DNA of 64,000 bases from Pseudohongiella nitratireducens. GTDB taxonomy: Bacteria > Pseudomonadota > Gammaproteobacteria > Pseudomonadales > Pseudohongiellaceae. Below are positions 1 to 7,656 of this stretch, piece after piece. Position 1 is the stretch's first letter; every line of letters starts with the position of its first letter. The stretch lies in NCBI RefSeq assembly GCF_001642735.1, contig NZ_LWHM01000003.1, positions 1 to 64,000 on the forward strand. Reading direction: 5' to 3'. Under the pieces are notes generated by a model. It searched no databases. It was not told the origin of the DNA and saw only the letters and a list, made by a program, of their open reading frames with translations. The position numbers and the translations under genes were made by a program.

Positions 1-355
1 AACGAGGACTCCGATGCCACATATACGCCCTGGTCCATCAATGCCGGTACGATCTGCGTCGGTGCCAGGTCTACAAAGGCCGTCAGGTTGCACAAATTTA
101 CGATCTGCTCTTTTTCCTGGTCACTGAGCTTGTTCGTCGGCGCTGGCCTCATGGCTTCGGGGCGCTGATCGGCCTGAACCTGACCGTCCTGATACCAGCG
201 TCGGTAGGTACGAAGGCCGATCTGCGCCTCAGCACAGGCCTTGTGCAGTCGCGCGCCGCTGCCTACTGCTTCGTGTATCAATTCTATAATAATCAGGCGC
301 TCTGGCAGCGCGGTCAGTCGTCCGCGTCGTTGTTCTCCCAGAGCGCATCCAGCTT
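1..355 (-). CDS. IS3-family transposase OrfB, N-terminal part, made by -1 frameshift
   Basis: Read by hand in the -1 frame relative to OrfA, the minus strand stays open from the slippery site to the window edge. It gives an OrfB-like N-terminus: LPERLIIIELIHEAVG, then a helix-turn-helix-like ACAEAQIGLRTYRRWY, then a segment with LSDQEKEQIVNLCN and TQIVPALMDQGVYVASES. The DDE integrase core would follow outside the window. No independent start codon with a ribosome site was seen, which fits expression only as an OrfAB fusion. Its integrity beyond position 1 is unknown. Confidence 0.75.
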
Positions 356-817
356 TTTTCGCAGCACCAGCAGCGCCGCGGTTTCTGCCAGTGCTTTCTC
401 TTTACGGCGCAGCTCCTTCTCAAGCTTTTTGATCTGCTGCTTATCCGCCTTTGACTGCTGCTTGAGCGTTTTATCCTGCTGCTCGGCACTTTGGAACCCG
501 GCCAGCGAAGCTTCTTTCCAGGCCTTTACCTGCTCGACGAACAGACCTTTCTGGCGACAATACTCATTAAGCTGAGCCTCGCTCATCGTGGCTGTTTCTA
601 TCACCGTGGCCAGCTTTGCTTCAGCTGACCACTGGTCTGTGTTATTTGGTTTGGGCCCCGGCACGGCGCGTCCTCTTAATCTGGCTTGCTTGCGCCAATT
701 ATAAAGGGTTGCTTCGCTGATGCCTTCAACTTTTGCCAGATCCGATACCGTCATGTTGTACGGCGGCAGTAACCGGCTCAAAACTGCTTCCTTACGCTCC
801 TGTGAAAATCGCGCCAC
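314..817 (-). CDS. IS3-family transposase OrfA (helix-turn-helix, leucine-zipper-like coiled coil)
   Basis: This 167-residue protein opens with a helix-turn-helix (around residues 20-50; VSDLAKVEGISEATLYNWRK) that in the family binds the element ends. The C-terminal third (about 110-150) is rich in Lys, Glu, Gln and Leu and is probably a coiled coil for OrfA/OrfAB multimerisation. Its start is GTG. It stops at 314 just after the frameshift site, and OrfB lies in the -1 frame, so the catalytic transposase would be made as an OrfAB fusion. Nothing suggests that OrfA is broken. Confidence 0.85.
   Translation of the reverse strand: MARFSQERKEAVLSRLLPPYNMTVSDLAKVEGISEATLYNWRKQARLRGRAVPGPKPNNTDQWSAEAKLATVIETATMSEAQLNEYCRQKGLFVEQVKAWKEASLAGFQSAEQQDKTLKQQSKADKQQIKKLEKELRRKEKALAETAALLVLRKKLDALWENNDADD
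353..359 (-). other. Programmed -1 ribosomal frameshift site (A AAA AAG)
   Basis: On the minus strand the OrfA codons read CGA AAA AAG, giving the heptamer A_AAA_AAG in the correct phase. Slipping back one base places the ribosome in the open OrfB frame. OrfA stops 12 codons later, at 314. A_AAA_AAG is a well-known slippery heptamer of IS3 elements. I did not fold the downstream RNA to look for a stimulatory structure. Confidence 0.8.
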
Positions 818-867
818 TCATATTCTCAATCCGCCCATCTGGTAAAAGTAGATGGTGTCAACTATCC

Positions 868-1008
868 TGCCAGAGCGGGATACAGATGCGCCCCGAAGAA
901 GGACGCCTCTATGTATTCCCGGGATGGCTGGAGCACGGCGTGGAGGAAAACAGGAGTGATCGTGACCGGCTGAGTATCAGTTTTAATGTGCTGGCGGCGA
1001 GTCGGTGA
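868..1008 (+). pseudogene. C-terminal remnant of a 2OG-Fe(II) oxygenase-like gene truncated by the IS
   Basis: Immediately beyond the IS end, one frame reads MRPEEGRLYVFPGWLEHG, then VEENRSDRDRLSISFNV, and stops at 1008. This resembles the C-terminal end of the small putative 2OG-Fe(II) oxygenase family (TIGR02466-like), where a Phe-Pro-x-Trp-Leu-x-His segment carries the distal iron-ligand His and an Arg-x-Ser-Ile-x-Phe-Asn strand closes the fold. No start codon belongs to it, because the open frame continues upstream into IS sequence. The missing N-terminal part should lie beyond the other IS end, to the left of this window. Confidence 0.65.
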
Positions 1009-1103
1009 ACACCCACTCCTGGCGCTGAGCAGCTGTTACAAGCTCACGCGACCAGCCGCATCTGGAACCGCACCTGATGATATCCATTACGTTGATATAT
1101 CTG

Positions 1104-2051
1104 TTATGAAGCCGGCGGCAGATTGGCCAGCCTGCGACTCAAGGCATCCAGCGCTTCGCGCGCTTCACTGTCATACGCCTGGTCATTGGCGCGGGCCTCT
1201 TCCTGGCCATTGAAATAAAGGCCACTACGCCCGCTGACATCATCACCAACAGCCAGATTAATAACAGCGCTTGCACCTTCATCAACGGTGCTTCTCACCC
1301 GTTCACCCATCTCGCGCACCATGGACGTGTCCATCATGGTGGCGGGATGCAATGCATTGATTGTCACCCGGGTGTCCGCCAATTGCTCCGCCAGCGTAAA
1401 AGTGTGCATCACCATTGCCAGCTTGCTGTGCGCATAGGCGGTTCCTGCATCAAATTCAGCCGGGTCGGTGATATCGCCAAGATCAAGCGGACGCTGGGCA
1501 ATGGAGGCAACATTGACGATACGTGACGGTGCACTGTGCTCCAGCAGTGGCACCAGCAAGTCAGTCAGTAAATAATGCGACAGGTAGTTAACCTGAAAGA
1601 TCATCTCATAACCATCATCGCTCATTGCCTTTTGCCCATCATTGAAGCCACTGGCAATGCCTGCATTATTCACTAACAAATGCAGTCGCTGGTTATCCTG
1701 TATGACCTGAGCCGCCAGATCGCGAACCTCCTGCAGGGAACCCAGGTCAGCGCGGTAAAACGCTGCTGTCCCTGGTCCTGCATTAATGCTTTCCACGACT
1801 TCCTCGCCACGCTCGACATTACGCCCATGCACCAGGACATGGGCGCCCAGCAGGCCCAGCCGCGTAGCGACCTCGCGTCCCAGGCCGTCGGTGGAGCCTG
1901 TTACCAGCACGGTTTTACCAACCAGGGAGGGATGTGCCTGAGAAAAGGCCGGTGTCGGAAAGGCGGCGAAGGTCAGTGCCAGGCACACCAGGGCCGCCAG
2001 AGCGAGAAAAGTACGCCTTACAGTATCAGTACCAATCTGCTTCACTTGCAT
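1104..2051 (-). CDS. Short-chain dehydrogenase/reductase with Tat-like signal peptide
   Basis: This is a 315-residue classical SDR. The cofactor motif TGSTDGLG (TGxxxGxG) is near residue 52, NNAG near 128, and the catalytic Ser-Tyr-Lys set appears as NVASIA followed by YAHSK. An extra N-terminus of about 38 residues precedes the fold. It contains VRRTFLAL, a hydrophobic stretch and PAFSQA, which resembles a twin-arginine signal with a cleavage site. No later Met precedes the nucleotide-binding strand, so the leader belongs to the protein. NAD(P)-dependent enzymes are rarely exported; the Tat route would let it leave folded with bound cofactor. The substrate is unknown. It is divergent from the porin at 2273. 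Confidence 0.8.
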   Translation of the reverse strand: MQVKQIGTDTVRRTFLALAALVCLALTFAAFPTPAFSQAHPSLVGKTVLVTGSTDGLGREVATRLGLLGAHVLVHGRNVERGEEVVESINAGPGTAAFYRADLGSLQEVRDLAAQVIQDNQRLHLLVNNAGIASGFNDGQKAMSDDGYEMIFQVNYLSHYLLTDLLVPLLEHSAPSRIVNVASIAQRPLDLGDITDPAEFDAGTAYAHSKLAMVMHTFTLAEQLADTRVTINALHPATMMDTSMVREMGERVRSTVDEGASAVINLAVGDDVSGRSGLYFNGQEEARANDQAYDSEAREALDALSRRLANLPPAS

Positions 2052-2272
2052 AACCAGTTCCTCCTACTGTGATTGAGGGTCTATCAGGCTATATCAAATT
2101 ACTCATCGGCTGCAATCCACCCTTTCATATCCAACTTTACAGTCACTCCGGTATATCGCAAGATACAACGTTTTACTTGAATCATTCAGAGTAGGCATCC
2201 TCTTGTTGTATAGGTATAGCAGTCAACAGTGGATTTACAGAGAAGCGCCGCCCGAAATAAGGTAATAACAGC

Positions 2273-3562
2273 ATGCCCCCCCAAAAACTTCCCCTCTTTT
2301 CCTCCTCCCTGATCCTACTGATGGCTGCACCTGCAGTTATGGCAGCCGAGAACAACACCTGGTCATTCGACGGCAGTGCCCGGCTTCGCTATGAGAATCT
2401 GCAAAATACGGTTCGAGCGAACACCTCAGGTAATGACCAGGTTCTCGTTTCTCAGGTATTGTTAAGAGCAGGGTTTGAGAGCGAGCAGGTCATTGCCGGC
2501 TTTGAACTCTCGGATCAGCGGGCCTGGATGCATGACTCAGGCACACCCCTGGGTACTGATGATGTCAACACATTGGAGCCGATTAATGCCTGGGTGGGAT
2601 GGCAGCAAGATGACACCTTCAGCGTCAAAGCCGGTCGCATGACGCTGGATATCGGTAGCCGTCGACTGATGGCAAGGCAGCGCTACCGCAACACCATCAG
2701 CGCCTATGACGGGATCTATGGCAGCTATCAGATGGATGGGTGGCAGACACAAGCATTCTACTTTGCCCCGGTTGAGCGACGCCCAGGGGATCGTGATGCC
2801 CTGGAAGACAATAAGGCCAAGCTGGACAAACAAAGTGATGAGAGGATCTGGGGCATTCATTTCAGCCAAAGCGACGACACGAATCTGGAGCTTTATTACT
2901 TTGGCCTCGATGAAGACGGCAATGGTTCAGACATCAGCACCTTTGGCGCTCGCAGTTTAAAACCTGCATCCGCACAGCAATGGCATTATGAAGTGGAAGG
3001 CGCTTACCAAACTGGTGAGATAAATGGACAGCAGGGCAACCTTGATGTCTCTGCGGCACTGCTACATGCCCACATCGGTTACCAGTTTTCCGACCCGCTT
3101 TCATCACGCGTCGAACTGATCGCTGACTATGTCAGCGGCGATGATGATCCGAATGATGATGAATTTAACCGTTTTAACTCGCTTGGCGGAGTGACCCGAC
3201 CCGATTACGGCCCGACTGGGATATATGGTGCCTTTGCTCGAAGCAATATTGTTTCACCCGGCATAAAGTGGGCATTCCAGCCAAACGCAAACGATACGGC
3301 CTTCATTACATACCGGGCCATGTGGCTGGACTCAGCACGTGATGCTCAGTCTCGTACCGGCCTGCAGGATGTGAGCGGCGACAGTGGCCGCTTTGCCGGG
3401 CACCAGGTCGATGCCCGCTGGCGTTTGAATTTCACTGACCAGTTCCGGCTGGAGCTGGGTGCCACGCATCTTGTAAAAGGTGAATTCCTCGAGGATGCGC
3501 CCGGTGCACCCGACACCGGGAATTCGACGTATGTTTATTCACAGGCGTCTTATCGGTTCTAA
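2273..3562 (+). CDS. Alginate-export-family outer-membrane porin
   Basis: The 429-residue protein has a signal peptide ending near PAVMA-AEN and then a beta-rich chain of alternating aromatic and polar strands. It ends in SQASYRF, the terminal Phe expected of an outer-membrane barrel. The N-terminal pattern (WSFDGSARLRYE, a GFE strand, NAWVGW, KAGRMTLDIGSRR) fits the alginate_exp/AlgE-like barrel family. Members are channels for anionic sugars or other small solutes, and this specific substrate cannot be inferred. A divergent promoter region of about 220 bp separates it from the SDR gene; I saw no clear operator there. Confidence 0.8.
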   Translation: MPPQKLPLFSSSLILLMAAPAVMAAENNTWSFDGSARLRYENLQNTVRANTSGNDQVLVSQVLLRAGFESEQVIAGFELSDQRAWMHDSGTPLGTDDVNTLEPINAWVGWQQDDTFSVKAGRMTLDIGSRRLMARQRYRNTISAYDGIYGSYQMDGWQTQAFYFAPVERRPGDRDALEDNKAKLDKQSDERIWGIHFSQSDDTNLELYYFGLDEDGNGSDISTFGARSLKPASAQQWHYEVEGAYQTGEINGQQGNLDVSAALLHAHIGYQFSDPLSSRVELIADYVSGDDDPNDDEFNRFNSLGGVTRPDYGPTGIYGAFARSNIVSPGIKWAFQPNANDTAFITYRAMWLDSARDAQSRTGLQDVSGDSGRFAGHQVDARWRLNFTDQFRLELGATHLVKGEFLEDAPGAPDTGNSTYVYSQASYRF

Positions 3563-3728
3563 TCAGGCGGCTGATTTTTCCCGCATACGCAACGCTGATC
3601 TTGGACGATTTTCTGTTGATCGCCTTGTACGGATCATCAATAAACTGGATGAAGCAACTGAAGTCTCTGTTCAATTAGCGCCAAGGGCAAAGGTCCGTGC
3701 CGATGGGGTTCAATACCCAGTTCAATAA
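3561..3728 (+). pseudogene. C-terminal relic of an XRE/HTH_37-type antitoxin
   Basis: Overlapping the porin stop codon, one frame reads NQAADFSRIRNADLGRFSVD, then RLVRIINKLDEATEVSVQ, and stops at 3728. This matches the recognition helix and C-terminal strand of small XRE-type antitoxins (HigA-2/HTH_37 pattern: sxIrnGdLgRFSvDrLvrilNaLg). The N-terminal half of the domain is missing: upstream of 3561 this frame is out-of-frame porin DNA. No toxin partner is visible. I read it as the decayed end of a toxin-antitoxin locus cut off by the porin sequence, not as a working gene. Confidence 0.6.
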
Positions 3729-3755
3729 TCAGAAAACCGTCTTCAAGCATACCCC

Positions 3756-6149
3756 TTATTCATAATGCAAAGTAGTTACTGGGTTATTCCGCACGACCCG
3801 CCAGACATTGCTCGAAACTGCCAGGGCGCCAAGTAGCACCACGGCCAGGGTTGCCTCAAAAAAATACGATAATTCGACCTCAACAGTATCCGAAAAATCA
3901 GATAACCACAGTTCAATCAGAAAGAATCCGGTCGGCCACGCGATAACGTTTGCAAGCAATAAAAGTACACCGTACTCTCGTAAGTTGAACCTGAGGATAT
4001 CAATACCAGAGGCCCCGAATACCTTGCGTATTGCCGTCGCTTTTGCATATTGATTTGCAGAGAATGTCGCATGCCCATACAGGCCCAGGCATGCAATTAG
4101 AATAGCAATGAAGGTGAACTCGAACAGCTGGGATGAAAATTCGACTTCCTCTCCCAGCAGGCCTTCTACCCTGTTACTTAACATTTCATACGCAAACGGG
4201 TGTTCCGGATAGACGCGCTCCCAGATGGATTCAATTTTTGCTAATCCAGTTTCCATCGCTTGCGGCACCATACGTATACTCACAGCCCAATCAGGTTCGG
4301 TCCGGTAGTGGAACACGAAAGGTTCAAACGCATGTTGAGGTCCCTGAAAACGAGCATTAGCAACGACCCCCACAACGCGATAATTCCTTCCATTGCTACC
4401 TCTCAGGATTTGACCCACTGGAGTATCTGACCACTCGAAGCTCCGCGCTGCTGCCTCGTTAATAATCACGGAACGCAATTCCGGATTGGTCATCGTGTCA
4501 TTGAAGTTTTCACCTTCAGCCAGGCTCAGCCCCATAGTTGAGATGAAGTATGGATCTATCAGGGCATAGTTCATCAGCGTTTCTCTATTACTTTGAAACC
4601 CTTCCTGAGGCGCATAACCTAACTTACCTACCAAACCGCCGGGGAGGTAACTACTGTTGGTGAATGAAGAAATCTCGGGCAGAGCTTCAAACTCATCAGC
4701 GAGTGCCGGATAGCGGCTGAGCATGGACCGTTCACGAAAATCGAGATAAACCACGTTCTGAGGAGAAAAACCAAGTGAGCGGTTTTGCAGAAAGCTAATT
4801 TGAGCATTAATGACGAGTAATGCAATGATCGCAATTGTCGAAATAGCAATTTGTACAATAACCAGCCCCCTACGGATAGCGACTCTCGCCCCACTATTCG
4901 AGTAGTCGCTCTTGAGACCTCCAATAGACCGTTGAGAACTCAGCATAAACGCGGGGTACACACTCGCAATCACAGCAATACTCATCAAAGTTGCTGAAGC
5001 ACCCAGAATAAGTATCGGGTTTGCGAATAAATAGCTTAGCGGTCTTTGAATAGTCGGAATCGTTATCCAGGGAGAAATCAGCGCAATGGCAACCAGACTC
5101 AGCAGCGTAGCCATTGCCATCATCACGCAAGACTCAGCGATGAACTGTGCGATCAGCTGACTTCGGGACGCACCGACAGTTTTACGAATGCCTACTTCTT
5201 TTGCCCGCATCACTGCTCGTGCTGTGGAAAAATTTATGAAATTGCATACAGCTATCATCAGCAGCAACACGGCGATAGCACTCAGTACATACATTTGACG
5301 GAAGTCACCTTTGTCTGCATTGACCTCGCTTTGCACTCCCTCAGAGTAGAGGTGGATTTCCTCAAGCGGCTGCAGTACGACCGACATGTATCCGGATTCT
5401 TCTCGCTCTTCCATTATCTGCTGAATCTTGTCTTCAACCACTGCTGCGTCGCTGTCCGGGTAAAGTTTGATGTAGGACTGCATGGAGATAGAGCGCCATG
5501 ATTCCAAATCAGCCGCAACATTCGTTGCGACTTCTGGCGACCACGAAGGGTCCGGTCGGTCAGACATGATCAGGTCGGCCTGTATATGTGAATTTTCAGG
5601 CATATCCTCCATGATGCCGACCACTTGCATGTCACGACTATTGAATATATTGATGACTTTACCAATAGCCTCCTGCTCTCCAAACAGCTGCCTTGCGAAT
5701 GACTGCGAGAGTACGACAGTATTAGGTTCATCCAACGCTTCTCTGCTCTCCTCCGTAATCAGCGGAAAATTAAAGACATGAAAAAACTCAGGGTCAGCCA
5801 GAAGTGCTTCGTCCAAATAATGGACCTGCTCACCTTCCCTGACTGTGACAGACAAGGAAAATCGAAATCGAGTCGCCAGCTCGACTTCCGGAACTTCGTT
5901 GCGTATTGCCGGAATCAAAGCATTGGTGACCATGCCGGCACGATTCGAATTCGACTGGCTGGTATCTACAGATAATAATCTGTAGATTTGACCAGAATCA
6001 GTATGAAAACGATCAAAAGAATTGTGGTAACTGACATAAGTAAAAATGATCAGGGCGCAGGTAATCGCCACGGTGAGGCCTGCGAGATTGATCACACTGA
6101 AGGATTTGTCGGCCTGGAACTGACGCCAGTATTGAGTGATAAATCCCAT
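3756..6149 (-). CDS. FtsX/MacB-type ABC transporter permease, stand-alone, sigma-54 controlled
   Basis: This 797-residue protein has a duplicated MacB-like layout: an N-terminal membrane helix (about 20-40), a large periplasmic domain, three helices (about 280-410), another helix (about 430), a second periplasmic domain and three C-terminal helices. Cytoplasmic coupling segments ARAVMRAKEVGIRKTVGAS and ATAIRKVFGAS are the FtsX signatures. There is no ATPase beside it. It is probably served by the ATPase at 9340, with which it shares operators and promoter type. Substrate class in the family includes peptides, macrolides and lipoproteins; the real substrate is unknown. Its stop is followed by a 27-bp gap to the antitoxin relic. 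Confidence 0.85.
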   Translation of the reverse strand: MGFITQYWRQFQADKSFSVINLAGLTVAITCALIIFTYVSYHNSFDRFHTDSGQIYRLLSVDTSQSNSNRAGMVTNALIPAIRNEVPEVELATRFRFSLSVTVREGEQVHYLDEALLADPEFFHVFNFPLITEESREALDEPNTVVLSQSFARQLFGEQEAIGKVINIFNSRDMQVVGIMEDMPENSHIQADLIMSDRPDPSWSPEVATNVAADLESWRSISMQSYIKLYPDSDAAVVEDKIQQIMEEREESGYMSVVLQPLEEIHLYSEGVQSEVNADKGDFRQMYVLSAIAVLLLMIAVCNFINFSTARAVMRAKEVGIRKTVGASRSQLIAQFIAESCVMMAMATLLSLVAIALISPWITIPTIQRPLSYLFANPILILGASATLMSIAVIASVYPAFMLSSQRSIGGLKSDYSNSGARVAIRRGLVIVQIAISTIAIIALLVINAQISFLQNRSLGFSPQNVVYLDFRERSMLSRYPALADEFEALPEISSFTNSSYLPGGLVGKLGYAPQEGFQSNRETLMNYALIDPYFISTMGLSLAEGENFNDTMTNPELRSVIINEAAARSFEWSDTPVGQILRGSNGRNYRVVGVVANARFQGPQHAFEPFVFHYRTEPDWAVSIRMVPQAMETGLAKIESIWERVYPEHPFAYEMLSNRVEGLLGEEVEFSSQLFEFTFIAILIACLGLYGHATFSANQYAKATAIRKVFGASGIDILRFNLREYGVLLLLANVIAWPTGFFLIELWLSDFSDTVEVELSYFFEATLAVVLLGALAVSSNVWRVVRNNPVTTLHYE

Positions 6150-6188
6150 ATATGCTCACTTCTTGTTTTCTGCTTTAATACAAAGGAA

Positions 6189-6204
6189 AGCAAGTATCTA
6201 GCCA
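6189..6204 (-). promoter_or_regulatory. Sigma-54 (-24/-12) promoter of the lone permease gene
   Basis: The minus strand reads TGGCTAGATACTTGCT, with GG and GC separated by exactly 10 bases as in the consensus TGGCAC-N5-TTGCW. The predicted start near 6178 leaves a leader of about 28 nt before the ATG at 6149. The paired operators at 6265-6304 lie 60-100 bp upstream, the usual range for a sigma-54 activator. Confidence 0.75.
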
Positions 6205-6264
6205 GGTTGCAATGTCATGTTTATTAAAAAGTTATGAAAATTTCATCGCTTTGTTTTACAGGGC

Positions 6265-6304
6265 TGTTCCAATTCAGTACAGTGCGGCGTATCAATTTGG
6301 TACA
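6265..6304 (-). promoter_or_regulatory. Pair of putative activator sites upstream of the lone permease
   Basis: Two 17-bp imperfect palindromes, TGTTCCAATTCAGTACA (6265-6281) and CGTATCAATTTGGTACA (6288-6304), start 23 bp apart. They match the pair at 9164-9203 in half-site pattern (TGTwy...rNACA) and in spacing. They occupy the gap between the kinase stop (6325) and the sigma-54 promoter and are probably bound by the response regulator encoded at 7637. Confidence 0.6.
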
Positions 6305-6324
6305 GTTCTAAGAAGCCAGATTAC

Positions 6325-7656
6325 TCAGCCAAATGTCAGCAAAAATGTGCTTCCATGTCCCACCTCACTCCTGGCGATAAGTGTCGCCTGGTTCTGGTGC
6401 GCAAGTTGCCGGGACAGACTGAGCCCCACGCCAGTTCCTTTTTCTTTTGTGGTGAAGAAAGGTGTGAAGATATCCGGTAGCTGACTCGGGGGAATCCCCT
6501 TACCGGTATCAGAGATTTGTATGACAGCACGTTGATACTGATCCAGGCTGCATTCAATCGATACCTGTCTGTCAGATCCTTTCTCAACGGCATCCAGGGC
6601 ATTATGCAAAAGGTTCAGCAGGATCTGTTCAACCTGATGAGTGTCGGCCTGCACGCAAAGATCATACGGTGTCACACTGATTAACAAAGTGGCATTGATC
6701 TCCTGCAACCTGTCCAGCATCAGTGTTTCAATACGTTCCAACAAGCCTGAAACTGAAATTTCTGTCGGCGTTGGTTTTGGGAGCCCGCTTAATGAACGAT
6801 AGGAATTGACGAAGCTCAGCAGCCCCTGACTGCGTGACGCTATCGACTTTACACTTTTGGCAATATCACTTTCGTCATCTGGTCCAAGATTTTTTTCCAG
6901 GTGCGTACTCAACGACACAATGGGCGTCATTGAATTCATGATTTCGTGTGTTAATACTTTGATCAGCTTTTGCCAGCTTGCCATCTCTGTTTCATCAACC
7001 GCTGATTGCACATTTTGTAAGGAAACCAGTTTGTGTTCCTTACCCAGCAACCGGAACTCGCGAGCGGCCAGTAACAGCTGCATACTGTCACCGCCAATTT
7101 CGGTTTTAACCAGAGTACTCTTTCCCGGTTTCAGTTCACGGATTTCTTCACCAAGTTTGCCGTTCTCCCGATCGACGGCTACCATATTGATAATAACAGC
7201 CGTTTGCAGCAACTGCCTGGCAGCCCGGTTGCTGATCACAACCTTGCCGCTGTCATCAAAACACAACAGTGCTGTATCGACATGCTCGATAACCATGCTG
7301 AGATATTCATGCTGAGCGGAACGTTCAGCTTTAAGCTGACGATATTTTTCGATCAAGACCTTCTGCGCATCCAGTAAGTCCCTGGTTGCATGATCGCCTT
7401 GTAATGCGGTCGTCGTGGAAAAATCATTATGAGCAATGTTTCGTATAAACTGCGCAAAGCGCTCATGGCTTTGATCGACCCTGGTGATTAGCCTGTAAGT
7501 TAAAACAATCACAATGGCGCCTGATAATACTGCCAACCCTGGCCACAGTTGCCGTATCACTGAATAGCTCAATGTAAACATGGTCACCAGCAACAGCATG
7601 ACTGTCAAAACCGTTCTGACTTTATTGCTGATTGTTTTATTCGCTATTGATGCCAT
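6325..7656 (-). CDS. NtrB/NtrY-like sensor histidine kinase of the sigma-54 system
   Basis: With the ATG at 7656 the protein has 443 residues. The order is two N-terminal membrane helices with a very short loop (about 12-55), a linker, a PAS-like region (VIEHVDTALLCFDDSGKVVI), a phosphoacceptor segment LTHEIMNSMTPIVSLS, then an ATPase domain with N box (LLNLLHNALDA), DTGKGIP and GTGVGLSLSR. The lack of a periplasmic domain suggests sensing in or near the membrane. I prefer 7656 because GGAA lies upstream; an in-frame TTG at 7692 has no ribosome site. It overlaps the response-regulator stop by 20 bp, so the two are co-translated. Confidence 0.88.
   Translation of the reverse strand: MASIANKTISNKVRTVLTVMLLLVTMFTLSYSVIRQLWPGLAVLSGAIVIVLTYRLITRVDQSHERFAQFIRNIAHNDFSTTTALQGDHATRDLLDAQKVLIEKYRQLKAERSAQHEYLSMVIEHVDTALLCFDDSGKVVISNRAARQLLQTAVIINMVAVDRENGKLGEEIRELKPGKSTLVKTEIGGDSMQLLLAAREFRLLGKEHKLVSLQNVQSAVDETEMASWQKLIKVLTHEIMNSMTPIVSLSTHLEKNLGPDDESDIAKSVKSIASRSQGLLSFVNSYRSLSGLPKPTPTEISVSGLLERIETLMLDRLQEINATLLISVTPYDLCVQADTHQVEQILLNLLHNALDAVEKGSDRQVSIECSLDQYQRAVIQISDTGKGIPPSQLPDIFTPFFTTKEKGTGVGLSLSRQLAHQNQATLIARSEVGHGSTFLLTFG

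Larger units (their letters stand above)
1..865 (-). mobile_element. IS3-family insertion sequence, partial (left edge of window)
   Basis: The element is read on the minus strand: OrfA, a slippery heptamer, and OrfB in the -1 frame running off the window. Its upstream end lies near 850-870, where IS sequence meets codons of an unrelated oxygenase gene. The opposite end and target duplication are outside the window, so the terminal inverted repeat could not be confirmed. The order OrfA, A_AAA_AAG, OrfB is the classical IS3-family organisation. Confidence 0.85.

Noticed and set aside
733-1008. Open frame of 91 codons beginning inside the IS
   Set aside because: Its first 45 or so codons are antisense IS sequence; only the part after about 868 resembles a protein. 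It is annotated as an oxygenase remnant, not a gene.
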